Assembly: GCA_963854835.1 (NCBI GenBank)
Contig: OY978525.1
Span: 70,655,254-70,719,253 of the forward strand
DNA: 64,000 bases
Source: Megamerina dolium
Taxonomy: Eukaryota; Arthropoda; Insecta; Diptera; Megamerinidae
Direction: 5' to 3'
How positions within the stretch are numbered: position 1 is the first letter of the stretch; every line of letters begins with the position of its first letter. Positions 38,313 to 49,338 of the stretch are shown piece after piece. Under the pieces are notes generated by a model. It did no database searches and was not told where the DNA came from. It saw nothing but the letters and a program-made list of their open reading frames with translations. Both the position numbers and the translations under genes were made by a program.

Positions 38313-39480
38313 CTGAGATAATTTTGAATGATTTACAGGCTTAGTCATAATATCAGCGATCATTTCGTTCGTCCTGAGATAAGTTAATTTGATCAAGCCT
38401 TCAGCAAGTTTTTCGCATATGAAATAATTCTTCACATCTATGTGTTTAGTTCGAGCGTGGTAATTGTTGTTCATAGCCAGTTTTATAGCACCTTGATTAT
38501 CACAGTAAAGTTGTATTGACTTCGGCGCATCTTTGAACACTTCTTTCTCAAACCGTTTAAGCCAGAGCGCTTCCTGTATTGCAGCTACTAAAGACATAAA
38601 CTCAGCTTCTGTAGACGACAATGCAATAGTAGGCTGCTTACGTGTGGCCCACGAAATAGCACCTCCTTGTAGCTGAAAAACATATCCAGTCGTTGAGCGA
38701 CTCCTTCCTGTAGGTTAATTTCATGTCGATTGTGCCCTTTAGGTAGAGAAGTACTCGTTTCACGGCAACCCAGTGCGTCTTACCGTAGTTGGTATTGAAT
38801 TGGCTAAGCGAACTCACCGCAAAACCAATGTCTGGACGGCTGATTTGTGCAGCATACATAATATAGCCAATCGCTTGTTGGTAGGGTATCGATGTCATCT
38901 CCTGTTTCTCCTTCTCAGACTTCGGACACATATCTTTTGACTGACGTTGATTTGGATCCATCGGGGTAGATACTGGACTGCTATCACCCATATTAAATCG
39001 ACTTAGGACATCAGATAAATATCGCTTTTGGTCAATAGATATCGATCCATCATTATTTCGCGTGATGTTCATGCCAAGTACAGATGTAGCGATTCCCATG
39101 TCTTTCATTTTAAAATGTGAAGACAAGTCCTTTTTGAGTTTTGTTATCATTGTATTATTGCTGCCGAAAATTAGAATATCGTCGACGTATACAGCTAGTA
39201 TGATGATGTTTTGAGCCGAATGCTTAAAGTAAATGGATTGGTCAACCTCTGATCTCGTAAAGCTAAGCTGCTGTGTCAAAACTGAATTTAGTTTCATGTT
39301 CCATCTTCTACTCGACTGCTTTAATCCATACAGGGATTTGCGTAGACGGCAAACTCGGTTGGTTTCATCCGCAAAGCACTGTGGTTGGCACATGTATATC
39401 TCTTCGTCTAATTCTCCTTGCAGGAATGCAGTTACCGCGTTCATTTGGTGAACTGCCAAATCGAGCTTAACAGCAGTAGC
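38313..39480 (-). pseudogene. copia E reverse transcriptase palm and RNase H
   Basis: RT continues in frame 38638-39459 with NAVTAFLQGELDEEIYMCQP, YGLKQSSRRW and the intact YVDDILIFG at about 39185. A frameshift near 38700 leads to the RNase H frame 38313-38621, with SSTEAEFMSLV (Glu), LYCDNQGAIKLA (Asp) and RTKHIDVKNYF. The first RNase H Asp region is damaged or deleted at the join. The sequence ends at the SINE. Confidence 0.87.
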
Positions 39481-40452
39481 CAGTAGGAATCGTTTTTATG
39501 AATATCGAGCAACTGGTGAGTATGTTTCATCGTAGTCGATACTTCTGACTTGCGAATATCCTTTGATAAACAATCGTGCCTTATATCGATCGATATCACC
39601 TGCAGCGTTTCTTTTTACTTTAAAGACCCATTTGCAATCTATAGCCCTTCTCCCCGGAGGTAAATCAGTCAACTCCCAAGTTTCATTTTGAACTAAGGCG
39701 TTGTACTCACATAGCATTGCATTGGTCCATTCTTTGCTGTCAGCACTGTTCAATGCTTGCTGAACTGTTGCTGGTTCACTGGTATCAGCTATTGCTGCCA
39801 AAAGTCCCAGATTTGTGGCACTCATTTCATTATCACGGTCGCTTTCATCATTGGAAATGTTTATAATTGACGTCTCGATTGCAGTAGCTTTGGAATCAAT
39901 ATTGCGGAATAAATCGTTTGCAGGATTCCCAGCAGTACTACTTCCTTCGCCCTCACTGAATCCGTAAAATGATTCATCTAACGCACCATTAGTGTCATCA
40001 CATACACCAGCTCCACTGTTTACATTACGTGAAGTAGGCGGTTCATTTAGTAGATGTAGCTCTTGTTCGCGTTGCGTTTGATCCGCTTTCAAAATGCCGT
40101 TCTCGATGTTTCGCTTTTCATCTGCATCCAATGAACCCTCACTGAATCCAGGCATCTCGTCATCGTCGCTTGAGTCATCATCGTTCTCGTCAATAGCCTC
40201 AATTTTATTTGTGGAACTCCGTTTCTTTTTGTGTAGGCCTTCGAAAAATGTCACATCGCGACTTACAATCGTCTGTTTAGTCTTCTGGTTGAACAATTTG
40301 TACGCTTTAGATTGTTCACTGTAACCAAGAAAAACACACTTAGTTGACTTTGAGTCAAGTTTTTGTCGATTTTCTTGTGGAATGTGTATCATTGCGGTAC
40401 AGCCGAACACTCGTAGTAATGACAAATCAGGTTTTATTTTCGTCCAGATTTC
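39481..40452 (-). pseudogene. copia E integrase C-terminus and RT fingers
   Basis: Frame 39496-40425 has the GKCVFLGYSEQSKAYKL-like block after integrase (VFLGYSEQSKAYKLF), a long acidic, low-complexity linker, then the RT start WTNAMLCEYNALVQNETWEL, CKWVFKVKRN and YKARLFIKGYSQ. A frameshift near 39490 separates it from the palm. A TAA at 40453-40455 lies just upstream in the same frame, where a Glu codon would fit. Confidence 0.85.
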
Positions 40453-40905
40453 TTACGGAGTAGTGTTTTTCATATCTCTGCATGGAGTTCTGTTGACTAA
40501 ATACGCCGCTGTGACTGCAGCTTCCGCCCAATATTGTTTGTGCAAACTAGCATCAAACAGCATACAACGCACTTTTTCTATTATCGTGCGATTCATTCGT
40601 TCGGCGACGCCATTTTGTTCAGGCGTGTACGGTGCCGTTAACTGATGCAATATTCCGTGTTCTTTCGTGAATGTCTTAAATGAATTATTGCAATATTCTT
40701 TGCCGTTGTCGGACCTTAATATTTTTATTGTCGAATTCTGCTGATTTTCGACCAGCTTTTTAAAGTTGACGAATAACCCGAACACCTCGCTTTTCCGTTT
40801 CATAGGGTATGCGAACACTTTACGGCTGAAATGCGAACACTTTACGGCTGAAATATTAGTAAATAATGGCATCCACTGAATGACGATGTTGACATCGGGC
40901 CGCAA
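40453..40905 (-). pseudogene. copia E integrase core
   Basis: The frame carries RSDNGKEYCNNSF (second catalytic Asp) and TPEQNGVAERMNRT (Glu). The first Asp (HTDVCGP) lies in the preceding frame. Between them a short deletion and an exact tandem duplication of about 21 bp (GCGAACACTTTACGGCTGAAAT twice on the plus strand, 40810-40852) break the frame. Confidence 0.85.
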
Positions 40906-41906
40906 ACGTCAGTGTGGATAATTTGCAAAATTTCCGTTGCACGACTACCATCTTGTTTAAATGATGCACGTGTCTGCTTTCCTTCCGAGCATACTGTACA
41001 TGGATCCAAAATACCATTTGGCATATCGAAACCCTCTACTGACGATTTAATACGATTTAAATTGCTATCACACGCATGTCCCATGCGCCGATGCCATAAG
41101 TTTCGACTGACTGTCGCAGTTAATGCCGTTGCACTGCGTTTCGTGGCGCAATTTAGCCGATACAAGTCATCGACAAGGGGTGCAGTAGCCATCAATTTGG
41201 AATTTTCATCAAAAATACGGCAGTTCTTGTCGTTGAATACTAGTGTTTTGCCATTTTTTGCCATTTGACTTACTGACATTAAATTAGCACAAATGTTCGG
41301 TATGCACAAAACGTTCTTTACAGTGACCTGATCGTTTTTACCATTGTTGTTCGTCGATATCGTCATACGAACATCTCCAGCGCACTCCACGTTGAGGCGT
41401 CCATTATCACCAATAATAATTTCCCTAGATTTTGGCTCTCGCCGTTCGCATAAATTGCTTGAAGACATCGTCATATGGGCAGATGCCCCAGAGTCAATAA
41501 CCCACTCATTCGCTGTCTTTGTTTTCTCAACGAGCGACGTCGACATAAGCAACAAGTTGTTCGGAGTCTTCTTAGACTTCGACGGGCATTTATTCGCGTA
41601 ATGACCTTTCTTGTTGCATTCAAAACAGATGACTGATTTTTTCTTTTGTTTCGGCGTGCGATTATTTGAGTTCTTCTTCGACATAAGCGCCATCGCTTCA
41701 TTTCCCGTTGATGCATGTCTGATTTCTTGCAACAAGTTTGTGCGTACTAGGTCAGTAGTCATCGCATTGCCACTATTTGCAATCGCCATTACCATTGGTC
41801 GGTATTCGCTTGGTAATCCACTCAACATAATTTGTGCAACAATATCATCGGGAATTTTCGTGCCAGATTTGTTTAACTTTTGTTGCGTGCAAGACATATT
41901 ATTAAC
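40842..41906 (-). pseudogene. copia E gag C-terminus, protease and pre-integrase
   Basis: Frame 40842-41897 reads from the capsid (DDIVAQIMLSGLPSEYRPMV) to a CCHC knuckle (CFECNKKGHYANKC, about 41585-41625), the protease VIDSGASAHMT (about 41480-41510), the pre-integrase LWHRRMGHACD, and the first integrase Asp HTDVCGP. It is open over 351 codons. The damage lies at both ends: a TAA at 41907-41909 and the integrase rearrangement near 40850. Confidence 0.88.
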
Positions 41907-42236
41907 TTAGTCCTCCATAGATGTGCAATTAACCAATTCCAGTCTCATTAAGTATTTTAGAAGATCCATACGACGCAAGACACCATTGTCTTCAAACGCA
42001 CTCTCTAGCGCTTCCCAAGCTGCTTTTGCATTTGTACAATTCTGTACGTACGAGTAATTTGATGGCTCTATTAGTAACCCCAATGCCGAAAATGCATGTA
42101 AATTTTTCGTTGCATCTTGCTCTGTGTCATCGATACATGACCAATATCCTTTTAGCACCAGATAAGACTTTGCTGCGAATTTCCATACGTCATAATTTTC
42201 TCGTCCTTTCAATTTTTCAATCTTGTCGATCCCCAT
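41907..42236 (-). pseudogene. copia E gag N-terminus
   Basis: ATG at 42234-42236 begins MGIDKIEKLKGRENYDVW, the copia capsid start, with a length and position like element C. It ends at TAA (41907-41909), after which the same frame continues in the next entry. One base change, probably from a Tyr codon, would explain the stop. Confidence 0.86.
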
Positions 42237-42391
42237 TGTAGTAAAAGCACGTGATTTTAACCTCCAAATCACGATTATTGCTAGCCGCAACAATTATATA
42301 TTCACTTTACTACAAACGCAATATAATCAATCGCAAATGAAAAATCCGTATAGCAAGCGTCAACCATTTATTTTTCCTTAACTAAAAAAAA

Positions 42392-42407
42392 CGTGAGGCC
42401 CATAACC
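42392..42407 (-). other. Primer-binding site of copia E (initiator tRNA-Met internal site)
   Basis: On the minus strand GGTTATGGGCCTCACG follows the 5' LTR directly. The first 11 bases equal those of element C. Confidence 0.72.
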
Positions 42408-42544
42408 TATTGTAAATTAAAGAAAAATAGAAACACGTCTTGCTACTTTGATGATACAGTTAGAGTATATTATTATAGTGATCAGCTTTTGACAACCGAT
42501 ATACATTGTAGCTCTTAACGATATCGATTACAATATTTACAACA
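42408..42544 (-). repeat. 5' LTR of copia E
   Basis: A 137-bp LTR between the primer site and the GTTTC target duplication. It lacks the MITE found in the other LTR. Confidence 0.92.
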
Positions 42545-42807
42545 GTTTCAATAACAGTATTTTGTATTTATTTATAAGCATTAAGGGGGTCTTCTACCTT
42601 GTTGGTTCAAAAAATTCGATTTTTTTTTTTTTCAATTTTCCAACCCAGAAGGTGTTAGGAATATACCCTTACAATATTTACAACAGTTTCAATAACAGTA
42701 TTTTGTATTTATTTATAAGCATTAAGGGGGTCTTCTACCTTGTTGGTTCAAAAAATTCGATTTTTTTTTTTTCAATTTTCCAACCCAGAAGGTGTTAGGA
42801 ATATACC
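42528..42807. repeat. 141-bp tandem duplication
   Basis: 42528-42666 and 42669-42807 are nearly identical. The unit joins the last bases of the copia E LTR, the target site, the arm flank and the left end of the TTAA element. It therefore arose after both insertions. Confidence 0.93.
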
Positions 42808-43623
42808 ATTAAAAGGATATAACTGAAATCTTATTATTTCGAGTTTTTCCGAGCCGTCGAAGACAGTTACGCGTGCTCTTATCGCAGCGCTCTTCGCGAC
42901 CACCTAAAAGCTGGCCCATCGCGTTTTTCTAAAGTTATCTAACGTTCTATCGAATACCTGATGTATCTGTATCTATGTAATCTCTGTTATGCATGATAAA
43001 TTTTTCGGTCCATTCAGTTTGAAAGAAAATTTAACTTCGGAAACATCCCGCTTGTTATATACATGAATATCTTTAAATGCGATTTCCCAAAAGTTGCGTT
43101 TTTGTAACTGGTTGACATGATATCTCGAAAACTAATTGATTGATTGATTGAAATTATATATCAAAATTTGTGAAAAACATGTGGCTATCGTCTGACAGAT
43201 ACTTTTTAGATTTTTTTTATTTAAACAATTTTTACAGATGTTTTTAACCCCGAAAACATTAAAAAAAAAAATTTTTTTTTTTAAAGTTGCCTGTTCTGCG
43301 AAATTTTCAAATTTTGAAAATGCCATCTGTCAAACGATAGCCAAGGTGATAAAAAAATTAAATCATTTTGGTTTTTTTGTTTCAGATGATTTTCATGAGC
43401 TAAATCGCGTCAACCATTTGTGTATGCATTTTTTGCAAGGGACACTTCAAGGTCAAGTCACGGTCAAATCGAAGACAGTAAATTTTCAGTAAAATTAGTG
43501 TTAAATGTATTTAAATAAACAAGTTGAATGCAACAAACCGCACCTCGATTGCGTTTTTAGTTTTCCTATAACTAATATTCAAAAAACAGTGTCAAAAATG
43601 AAGCCACAAGGTAGAAGACCCCC
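42726..43623. mobile_element. TTAA-flanked non-coding element with GGGGG ends
   Basis: Ends of about 18 bp (GGGGGTCTTCTACCTTGT) face each other and are flanked by TTAA (42722-42725 and 43624-43627). The right palindrome arm has the empty TTAA at 46190-46193. A TTAA duplication suggests mobilisation by a piggyBac-type transposase, but piggyBac ends usually begin with C, so the family is open. A second left end exists at 42585 through the tandem duplication. The body has internal inverted A/T runs and no gene. Confidence 0.75.
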
Positions 43624-43716
43624 TTAATAAGGACAATTGGTGGTTTAACAAAAAACATTTAGTTTACCATTTCCTTATACTTCACAATGCCGTATTTCTG
43701 GCGTCATAACTGGATA

Positions 43717-44172
43717 CTTACTTACTTACTTACTTACTTATGTGGTCATTACAACCGAAATCTAGCATACTTCGCCAACCAATTCTTTCCCTATTCCTCT
43801 TCTGCATCGTCCACCAGCGGGTTCCGAATATAACACCTCCTTGACGGAGCTTGTTCTTCCATTCGCTTGACATGATCTAGCAAGCGCAGCCACTGAATTT
43901 TATGTTAATGCACCTTACTTTGTCGGTGTCCGAATACAGCTCATACAGCTCATGGTTGTACCTTATTCGATACTTACCACCAACACAAATATCTCTCAAA
44001 CACTCTGAGCATTCTCTCATCTGAAGTGGAAATTGTCCAAACTTCGACGCCATATGTAAGGACAGACATGATGAGAAATTTGCAGAGTGTGGTTTTAGTT
44101 TCTCGAGAGAGGACTCGACTTCTCAATTGCTTACTTAGCCACCTGTTAGCAAGACTGATCCTTCGCATAATA
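43717..44172 (-). pseudogene. RTE-like LINE 3' fragment (left arm)
   Basis: A (TAAG)n tail (plus strand CTTA repeats near 43717-43741) precedes a diverged C-terminal LINE region in which SKQLRSRVLSRETKTTL and VLTYGVEVWTIS are readable. It is 5'-truncated and internally deleted. Confidence 0.8.
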
Positions 44173-44278
44173 ACGGAGATAAATTAATACTTAACAAATA
44201 TTTAAAATATTCACTTGCCATTGGCAGTAGAATTTAGTTATTACATTGAATACATACATAAGAAACAAGAAGAATTAA

Positions 44279-45542
44279 GGGGGGAGTAAGGGATAATTTG
44301 AAATAAAAAACACTTTTTTCTCTGATTTTTTACGGAGATACAACTTAAACAAATTTATTCAAACTTTTTTTAATTATAAAGCATCATCTAGAGAATATTT
44401 AGTTAAATTTTCGTAATTGAATTTTGAAAAATAAGCCGGTGACAGAGTATTTTCCAAAACGTCTTTTGAAAAATACGTTGTTCGGTGAACACGATAACTC
44501 GGCGTAGAATTATCTAAAATCAAAAATGTTGTTAAATTTACTTAAATTATGAGTTAATTCTCACCCTCCGTCGTTGTTGAGTTATCATTTTCGTTTTTCA
44601 ACAGTTCGTGGCCTATTTAAGTAAAAAACGCGATTTCGCGCTAAATTTTCCGCTATTTTTTAGGTGACAAACTACCTTAATGTGAAAATAGAAAAATGTA
44701 AATAACGGGAGGGGGAGGCATTTTACACCAAGAAAGTATGTTTCGAGTTTGAAGAGAATCGGTGGAGTAGAATTTGCAGGATCGGGTTCACGGACTTCGA
44801 AAAATTGGTTTTCATAAAAACATGTTTGAAGTTTTTTTTTCTCAAAAAGTGAGAAAAAATCGATTTTTTTCTTTTTCATTTTCCAAGACAACGAAATTGC
44901 TGCCGGGAAGTTACTTTATGGACCTGGGATCGATGATTCAGTGTAAGTTACAAAAAAAAATTTTTTTCTCACTTTTTGAAAAAAAAAACTTCAAACATGT
45001 TTTTATGAAAACCAATTTTTCGAAGTCCGTGAACCCGATCCTGCAAATTCTGCTCCACCGATTCTATTCAAACTCGAAACATACTTTCTTGGTGTAAAAT
45101 GCCTCCCCTCCCGTTATTTACATTTTTCTATTTTCACATTAAGGTAGTTTGTCACCTAAAAAATAGCGGAAAATTTAGCGCGAAATCGCGTTTTTTACTT
45201 AAATAGGCCACGAACTGTTGAAAAACGAAAATGATAACTCAACAACGACGGAGGGTGAGAATTAACTCATAATTTAAGGAAAATTTACCAACATTTTTGA
45301 TTTTAGATAATTCTACGCCGAGTTATCGTGTTCACCGAACAACGTATTTTTCAAAAGACGTTTTGGGAAATACTCTGTCACCGGCTTATTTTTCAAAATT
45401 CAATTACGAAAATTTAACTAAATATTCTCTAGATGATGCTTTATAATTAAAAAAAAATTTGAATAAATTTGTTTAAGCTGTATCTCCGTAAAAAATCAGA
45501 GAAAAAAGTGTGTTTTATTTCAAATTATCCCTTACTCCCCCC
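44279..45542. repeat. Inner foldback with TTAA and GGGGGG ends, holding the palindrome centre
   Basis: TTAAGGGGGGAGTAAGGG at 44275 is mirrored by CCCTTACTCCCCCCTTAA ending at 45546. The arms meet around a spacer of about 90 bp (44863-44950). Because the surrounding arms are also mirrored, it cannot be told from the window whether this is an independent foldback element or a simple TTAA element cut by the palindrome centre. Confidence 0.75.
44863..44950. other. Palindrome spacer
   Basis: Asymmetric sequence of about 88 bp containing GCTGCCGGGAAG and GGACCTGGGATC. It is the only part between 44.3 and 45.5 kb without a mirror copy. Confidence 0.8.
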
Positions 45543-45650
45543 TTAATTCTTCTTGTTTCTTGTGTATGTATTCAATGTAATAATTAAATTCTACTGCCAA
45601 TGGCAAGTGAATATTTTAAATATTTGTTAAGTATTAATTTATCTCCGTTA

Positions 45651-46102
45651 TTATGCGAAGGATCAGTCTTGCTAACAGGTGGCTAAGTAAGCAATTGAGA
45701 AGTCGAGTCCTCTCTCGAGAAACTAAAACCACACTCTGCAAATTTCTCATCAGGTCTGTCCTTACATATGGCGTCGAAGTTTGGACAATTTCCACTTCAG
45801 ATGAGAGAATGCTCAGAGTGTTTGAGAGATATTTGTGTTGGTGGTAAGTATCGAATAAGGTACAACCATGAGCTGTATGAGCTGTATTCGGACACCGACA
45901 AAGTAAGGTGCATTAACATAAAATTCAGTGGCTGCGCTTGCTAGATCATGTCAAGCGAATGGAAGAACAAGCTCCGTCAAGGAGGTGTTATATTCGGAAC
46001 CCGCTGGTGGACGATGCAGAAGAGGAATAGGGAAAGAATTGGTTGGCGAAGTATGCTAGATTTCGGTTGTAATGACCACATAAGTAAGTAAGTAAGTAAG
46101 TA
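45651..46102 (+). pseudogene. RTE-like LINE 3' fragment (right arm)
   Basis: Mirror of 43717-44172, ending in (TAAG)n at about 46080-46102. It is the same insertion duplicated with the arm. Confidence 0.8.
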
Positions 46103-46613
46103 TCCAGTTATGATGCCAGAAATACTCCATTGTGAAGTATAAGGAAATTGTAAACTAAATGTTTTTTGTTAAACCACCAATTGTCCTTATTAATGCTTAT
46201 ACATAAATACTGTTATTGAAACCATATCTTCTCTCTCAGTATATAAGCGTAAGCTTAACAATTTTTCATTGTTGCTTCTCTTTTAAAAATATTGATGTTT
46301 CAACAATAACAACAATAACTGTAACTGATAAGTAGAAGTTGGAGGGAATAATTGTACTTCGAAAATGCTGATCATTTTACATGACGATGTTATGTTTTTT
46401 GTAACCGCGTCCGCGTAATGATATGATCAGGGTAATTGATTCTCAAACAAATGCGCATACAGGAAATATTAAAAAATGGCTTGCAGTTATAAAATTTTGG
46501 TTAATATTAATGTTATTGCTCTTGTTCCTTTTATTGTTGTTAATTGCAACCCAATACAAGAGCGATATACCTTTGGTTTTCATATATCGATTATTATTAT
46601 TGTTCGAATATTA

Positions 46614-46975
46614 TAAAAAAATAAATATGTGGCACTTAAAGCCCCAAAGGGCTCATTGGCCGAGCTTCTCTTCCATTACTGTTGTGCGTCTTAAATTTTG
46701 GACAGTATTAGAATGGACCTACTTATTTTAGCCGGTTCCGAACGGCAGAACACTTGTGACATCACTTTTTCTGAGCTTTGTCACAGAGTTCTTTTTAGAA
46801 GCTTTTTCATGGCAAGTTGTTACTGTCGGAAGAATTGCCAATTGCTTGCCGACAGGTGGGTACCGTTCGAAAGAAAAATCTTTTCGATATTAAATTTGTT
46901 ATGCATCAACCGGGTATTGAACCACGACCTACAGATCAGAAGGCGAACACATTAACCACTGAGCTACGGCACCAA
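46614..46975 (-). mobile_element. tRNA-derived SINE, copy in right palindrome arm
   Basis: Full-length copy flanked by the 16-bp duplication TATTGTTCGAATATTA (46598-46613 and 46976-46991). The left arm keeps the single empty site at 36949-36964, so insertion followed the palindrome. Confidence 0.93.
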
Positions 46976-47348
46976 TATTGTTCGAATATTAGGTTTGGTG
47001 AAAATGTACGCTTACGCATACATGATTATGGGAAAATCTAAAATTTTATTTAAACCCATAATGATCAATTTGTGTCTTTATGGTATATTTTTTAAAATTT
47101 CTCACACCCTTAGAATTAATAGCTTTTACATCGCCCGTCCACGGTTGCTGTATCTGCATTTTGACCGCCTATCTTTATGTCTCTTAATTGGATTTCCATC
47201 CGGTATTTAATAATTTTCATTCCATCGCAATAAAATGGTCATCAATGATGCTTGTTCCTTCGATGCTCCTGTTGTGTTGTTGCTGTTTATAAGAACCTGC
47301 TAGTGGTGATACAATATATCTATATGCATAATGTTTGATATGCATATA

Positions 47349-48265
47349 AAGGGTTTTCCATTAGGGACATAACAATTTCGTATCTTTATATGAACTCACC
47401 CTTAAACTTTTTTAATCAACTGTCAATTTCAAAACTTTAGTTAAAGTCAACATTTTCATCATGGTAAAGTTCACGAGTCAGCAACGTTTGGAAATGATTA
47501 AAAATTACTACCGAAATTCTGAGTCGGTGGTCGCAACTTTAAGAGCGAAAAATCATCTTCAGCGATGAAGCTCATTTCTGGCTCAATGGCTTTGTCAATA
47601 AGCAAAATATGCGTTATTGGTTAGCAACAAACCCACAAGTGCTTCTTGAGACACCGTTGCACCCGCAAAAAGTTACTGTTTGGTGCGGTTTACATGCCGG
47701 AGGTGTGATTGGGCGGTATTTTTTCGTAGATGAAAACGACCTTCATGTTACCGCTATCGTGCTATGTTGGAAGACTATTTGTGGCCAGAATTGGATGAAC
47801 TTGACAACAGCGATATGTGGTTTCAACAAGACGTGCCACTAGCCACACAGCTCACGTCACAATCGATTTATTGCAAGGCAAATTCTGCGAACGTGTTATC
47901 TCGAGAAATGGTCCGGTCGAATGACCACCTCGTTCATGCGATCTAACACCATTGGATTTCTCTTTATGGGGCTTTATCAAGTCACTGGTCTATGCCAAGA
48001 AGCCAGCAACTTTAGACGAGCTCAAAGACAAGATCCAACGCGAAATTACCAACGTTCCGGTCGAAATGTGTGCTAGAGTGGTGTAAAATTGGGTCCAAAG
48101 AATCGACCGCTGTAAACGGGCTCGTGGTGGTCATATGACCGAAATCGAATTTCATTCATAAAATGTAATGCTTGCAATATATTCACAATAAATTTGAACA
48201 ATATCTCAAATATTTCTGTGTTTTATTAATAGATAAAATTATTATGTCCCTAATGGAAAACCCTT
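47349..48265 (+). mobile_element. DD41D mariner, copy 3 (right arm)
   Basis: Mirror of 35724-36591 with the same ends, but 917 bp long because it lacks the 49-bp deletion. The outer dinucleotides are TA (47347-47348) and TG (48266-48267). Confidence 0.9.
47461..48161 (+). pseudogene. DD41D mariner transposase, broken (right arm)
   Basis: ATG at 47461 (MVKFTSQQRLEMIKNYYRN) is followed by a deletion that joins the N-terminus to the catalytic core. The first Asp motif is kept here (IFSDEAHFWLNGF, about 47553-47590). Frame 47609-47842 has WLATNPQVLLETPLHPQKV and ends near the second Asp (WFQQD); a frameshift follows. The third region is CDLTPLDFSLWG at about 47938-47970, then DKIQREITNVPVEMCARVV with a stop, and GGHMTEIEFHS before TAA at 48159-48161. 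Confidence 0.84.
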
Positions 48266-48360
48266 TGCCTGAACCTACATTAAACAATATTCTCGAGGGC
48301 TAAGCTCTTCAACTTCTGTGTTACTCAGCTTCTATTTAAACATTTTTGTAAGAGATTGCT

Positions 48361-49338
48361 ATACAACAAATAGTTTATTCGATTGAATTTCAACTCTATA
48401 GAAACAAAAGCATCAGCATATTGTGAGGTAGACTATAAAACGAATACCTGCATTTAGTTAGTTGAATGTTTGTAAAGACAGTGAATGCATCGAACCATCC
48501 GATCCATTCGTCAATCAATTGATTAATTCATCAATGCAGTGGAATAACAATAACGCACACAGTCGATGCAAAAGTACGCACAGCACATCCTGCTCTTGTT
48601 GGAGAGCGTAACGATGAGAGTATCTGTTAAATGCATCAATGGTGCGAGTGCTGTGTGGTGCAGCTGTCAATGTAGCCATCAAAAGGCTCCTCAAAATTCT
48701 GACAAGATTGGTTGCCAGTTTTATTTTATTTTATTTTTATTTTATTTTTATTTATTTTTATTGTATTAATTTAAGCAAAATGCATTATAAAAGAAAGCAA
48801 CAGTATCAAAAACAAGGCAAATAACAATGGTGAAAATTAAGATACTGATGATTCCGTGCGAATAGTAGCGGAGTCAAAGGTATACTGAGGATATTTTGAG
48901 CACCCGCTTACATCACTCGTAGGAATAAGTGGTAGTTATGGAAAAGTAAATATTTATATGCATTGTATTATCTATCAAAATCAATATCAATATGATTATG
49001 ATAAAAACACTATAAACTGTATAAAACTGTATACTATATTTTATGAAAACTAATACAGTAAGCAAATAAATCGGATAATTTTGATCGTTTTAATCTGCTC
49101 GCTGTCAGTCGCGCGTTAATTTTGCAGCTTCAGTGTCATTTGCTGCCTGTAATAAGAAAAATGCCATTCACGGGCTAATCCCCTCAAGTGGCGAAAATGT
49201 GGCTGTTTTCAGTATATCCTGTGCCCATGAGAATCAATATTTGAGAAAAACAAAATTTTTTTTATTATTGTGTTTCAAGAGTTTAATTTATAACTGCATT
49301 ATATCATATTACTATCTCATATTACTACCTCTATTCTC
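48361..49338. other. No recognised feature
   Basis: AT-rich sequence outside the palindrome, with an ATTTTATTTT-rich tract at 48719-48765. Confidence 0.5.

Larger units (their letters stand above)
37354..42544 (-). mobile_element. Ty1/copia retrotransposon E (near complete)
   Basis: The ends read TGTTGTAAAT and, inverted, TATTGTAAAT. The duplication GTTTC flanks both sides (37349-37353 and 42545-42549), and the right palindrome arm keeps the empty site (46218-46222). It has two LTRs, primer site, gag, protease, integrase, RT and RNase H on the minus strand. A SINE sits in the 3' end of pol and a hAT-like MITE in the 3' LTR. LTRs differ by about three changes apart from the MITE. Confidence 0.94.
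35629..44862 (+). repeat. Left arm of a large palindrome
   Basis: Reverse complement of 44951-48360. Similarity begins at AGCAATCT (35629), where the outer flanks become unrelated, and runs inward to about 44862. After removing copia E, the TTAA element and a 141-bp tandem duplication the arm is about 3 kb. Over about 400 bp compared by eye (36600-36960) the arms differ at about four positions. Confidence 0.93.
44951..48360 (-). repeat. Right arm of the large palindrome
   Basis: Reverse complement of the left arm, ending at GAGATTGCT (48360). Only one insertion is unique to it, the SINE at 46614-46975. It keeps the empty sites of copia E (46218-46222) and the TTAA element (46190-46193). Confidence 0.93.

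Noticed and set aside
46423..46731. 102-codon frame with a hydrophobic segment
   Set aside because: It begins in palindrome arm sequence and ends in the SINE. The mirrored arm has a shorter version cut at a different place. It looks like chance.
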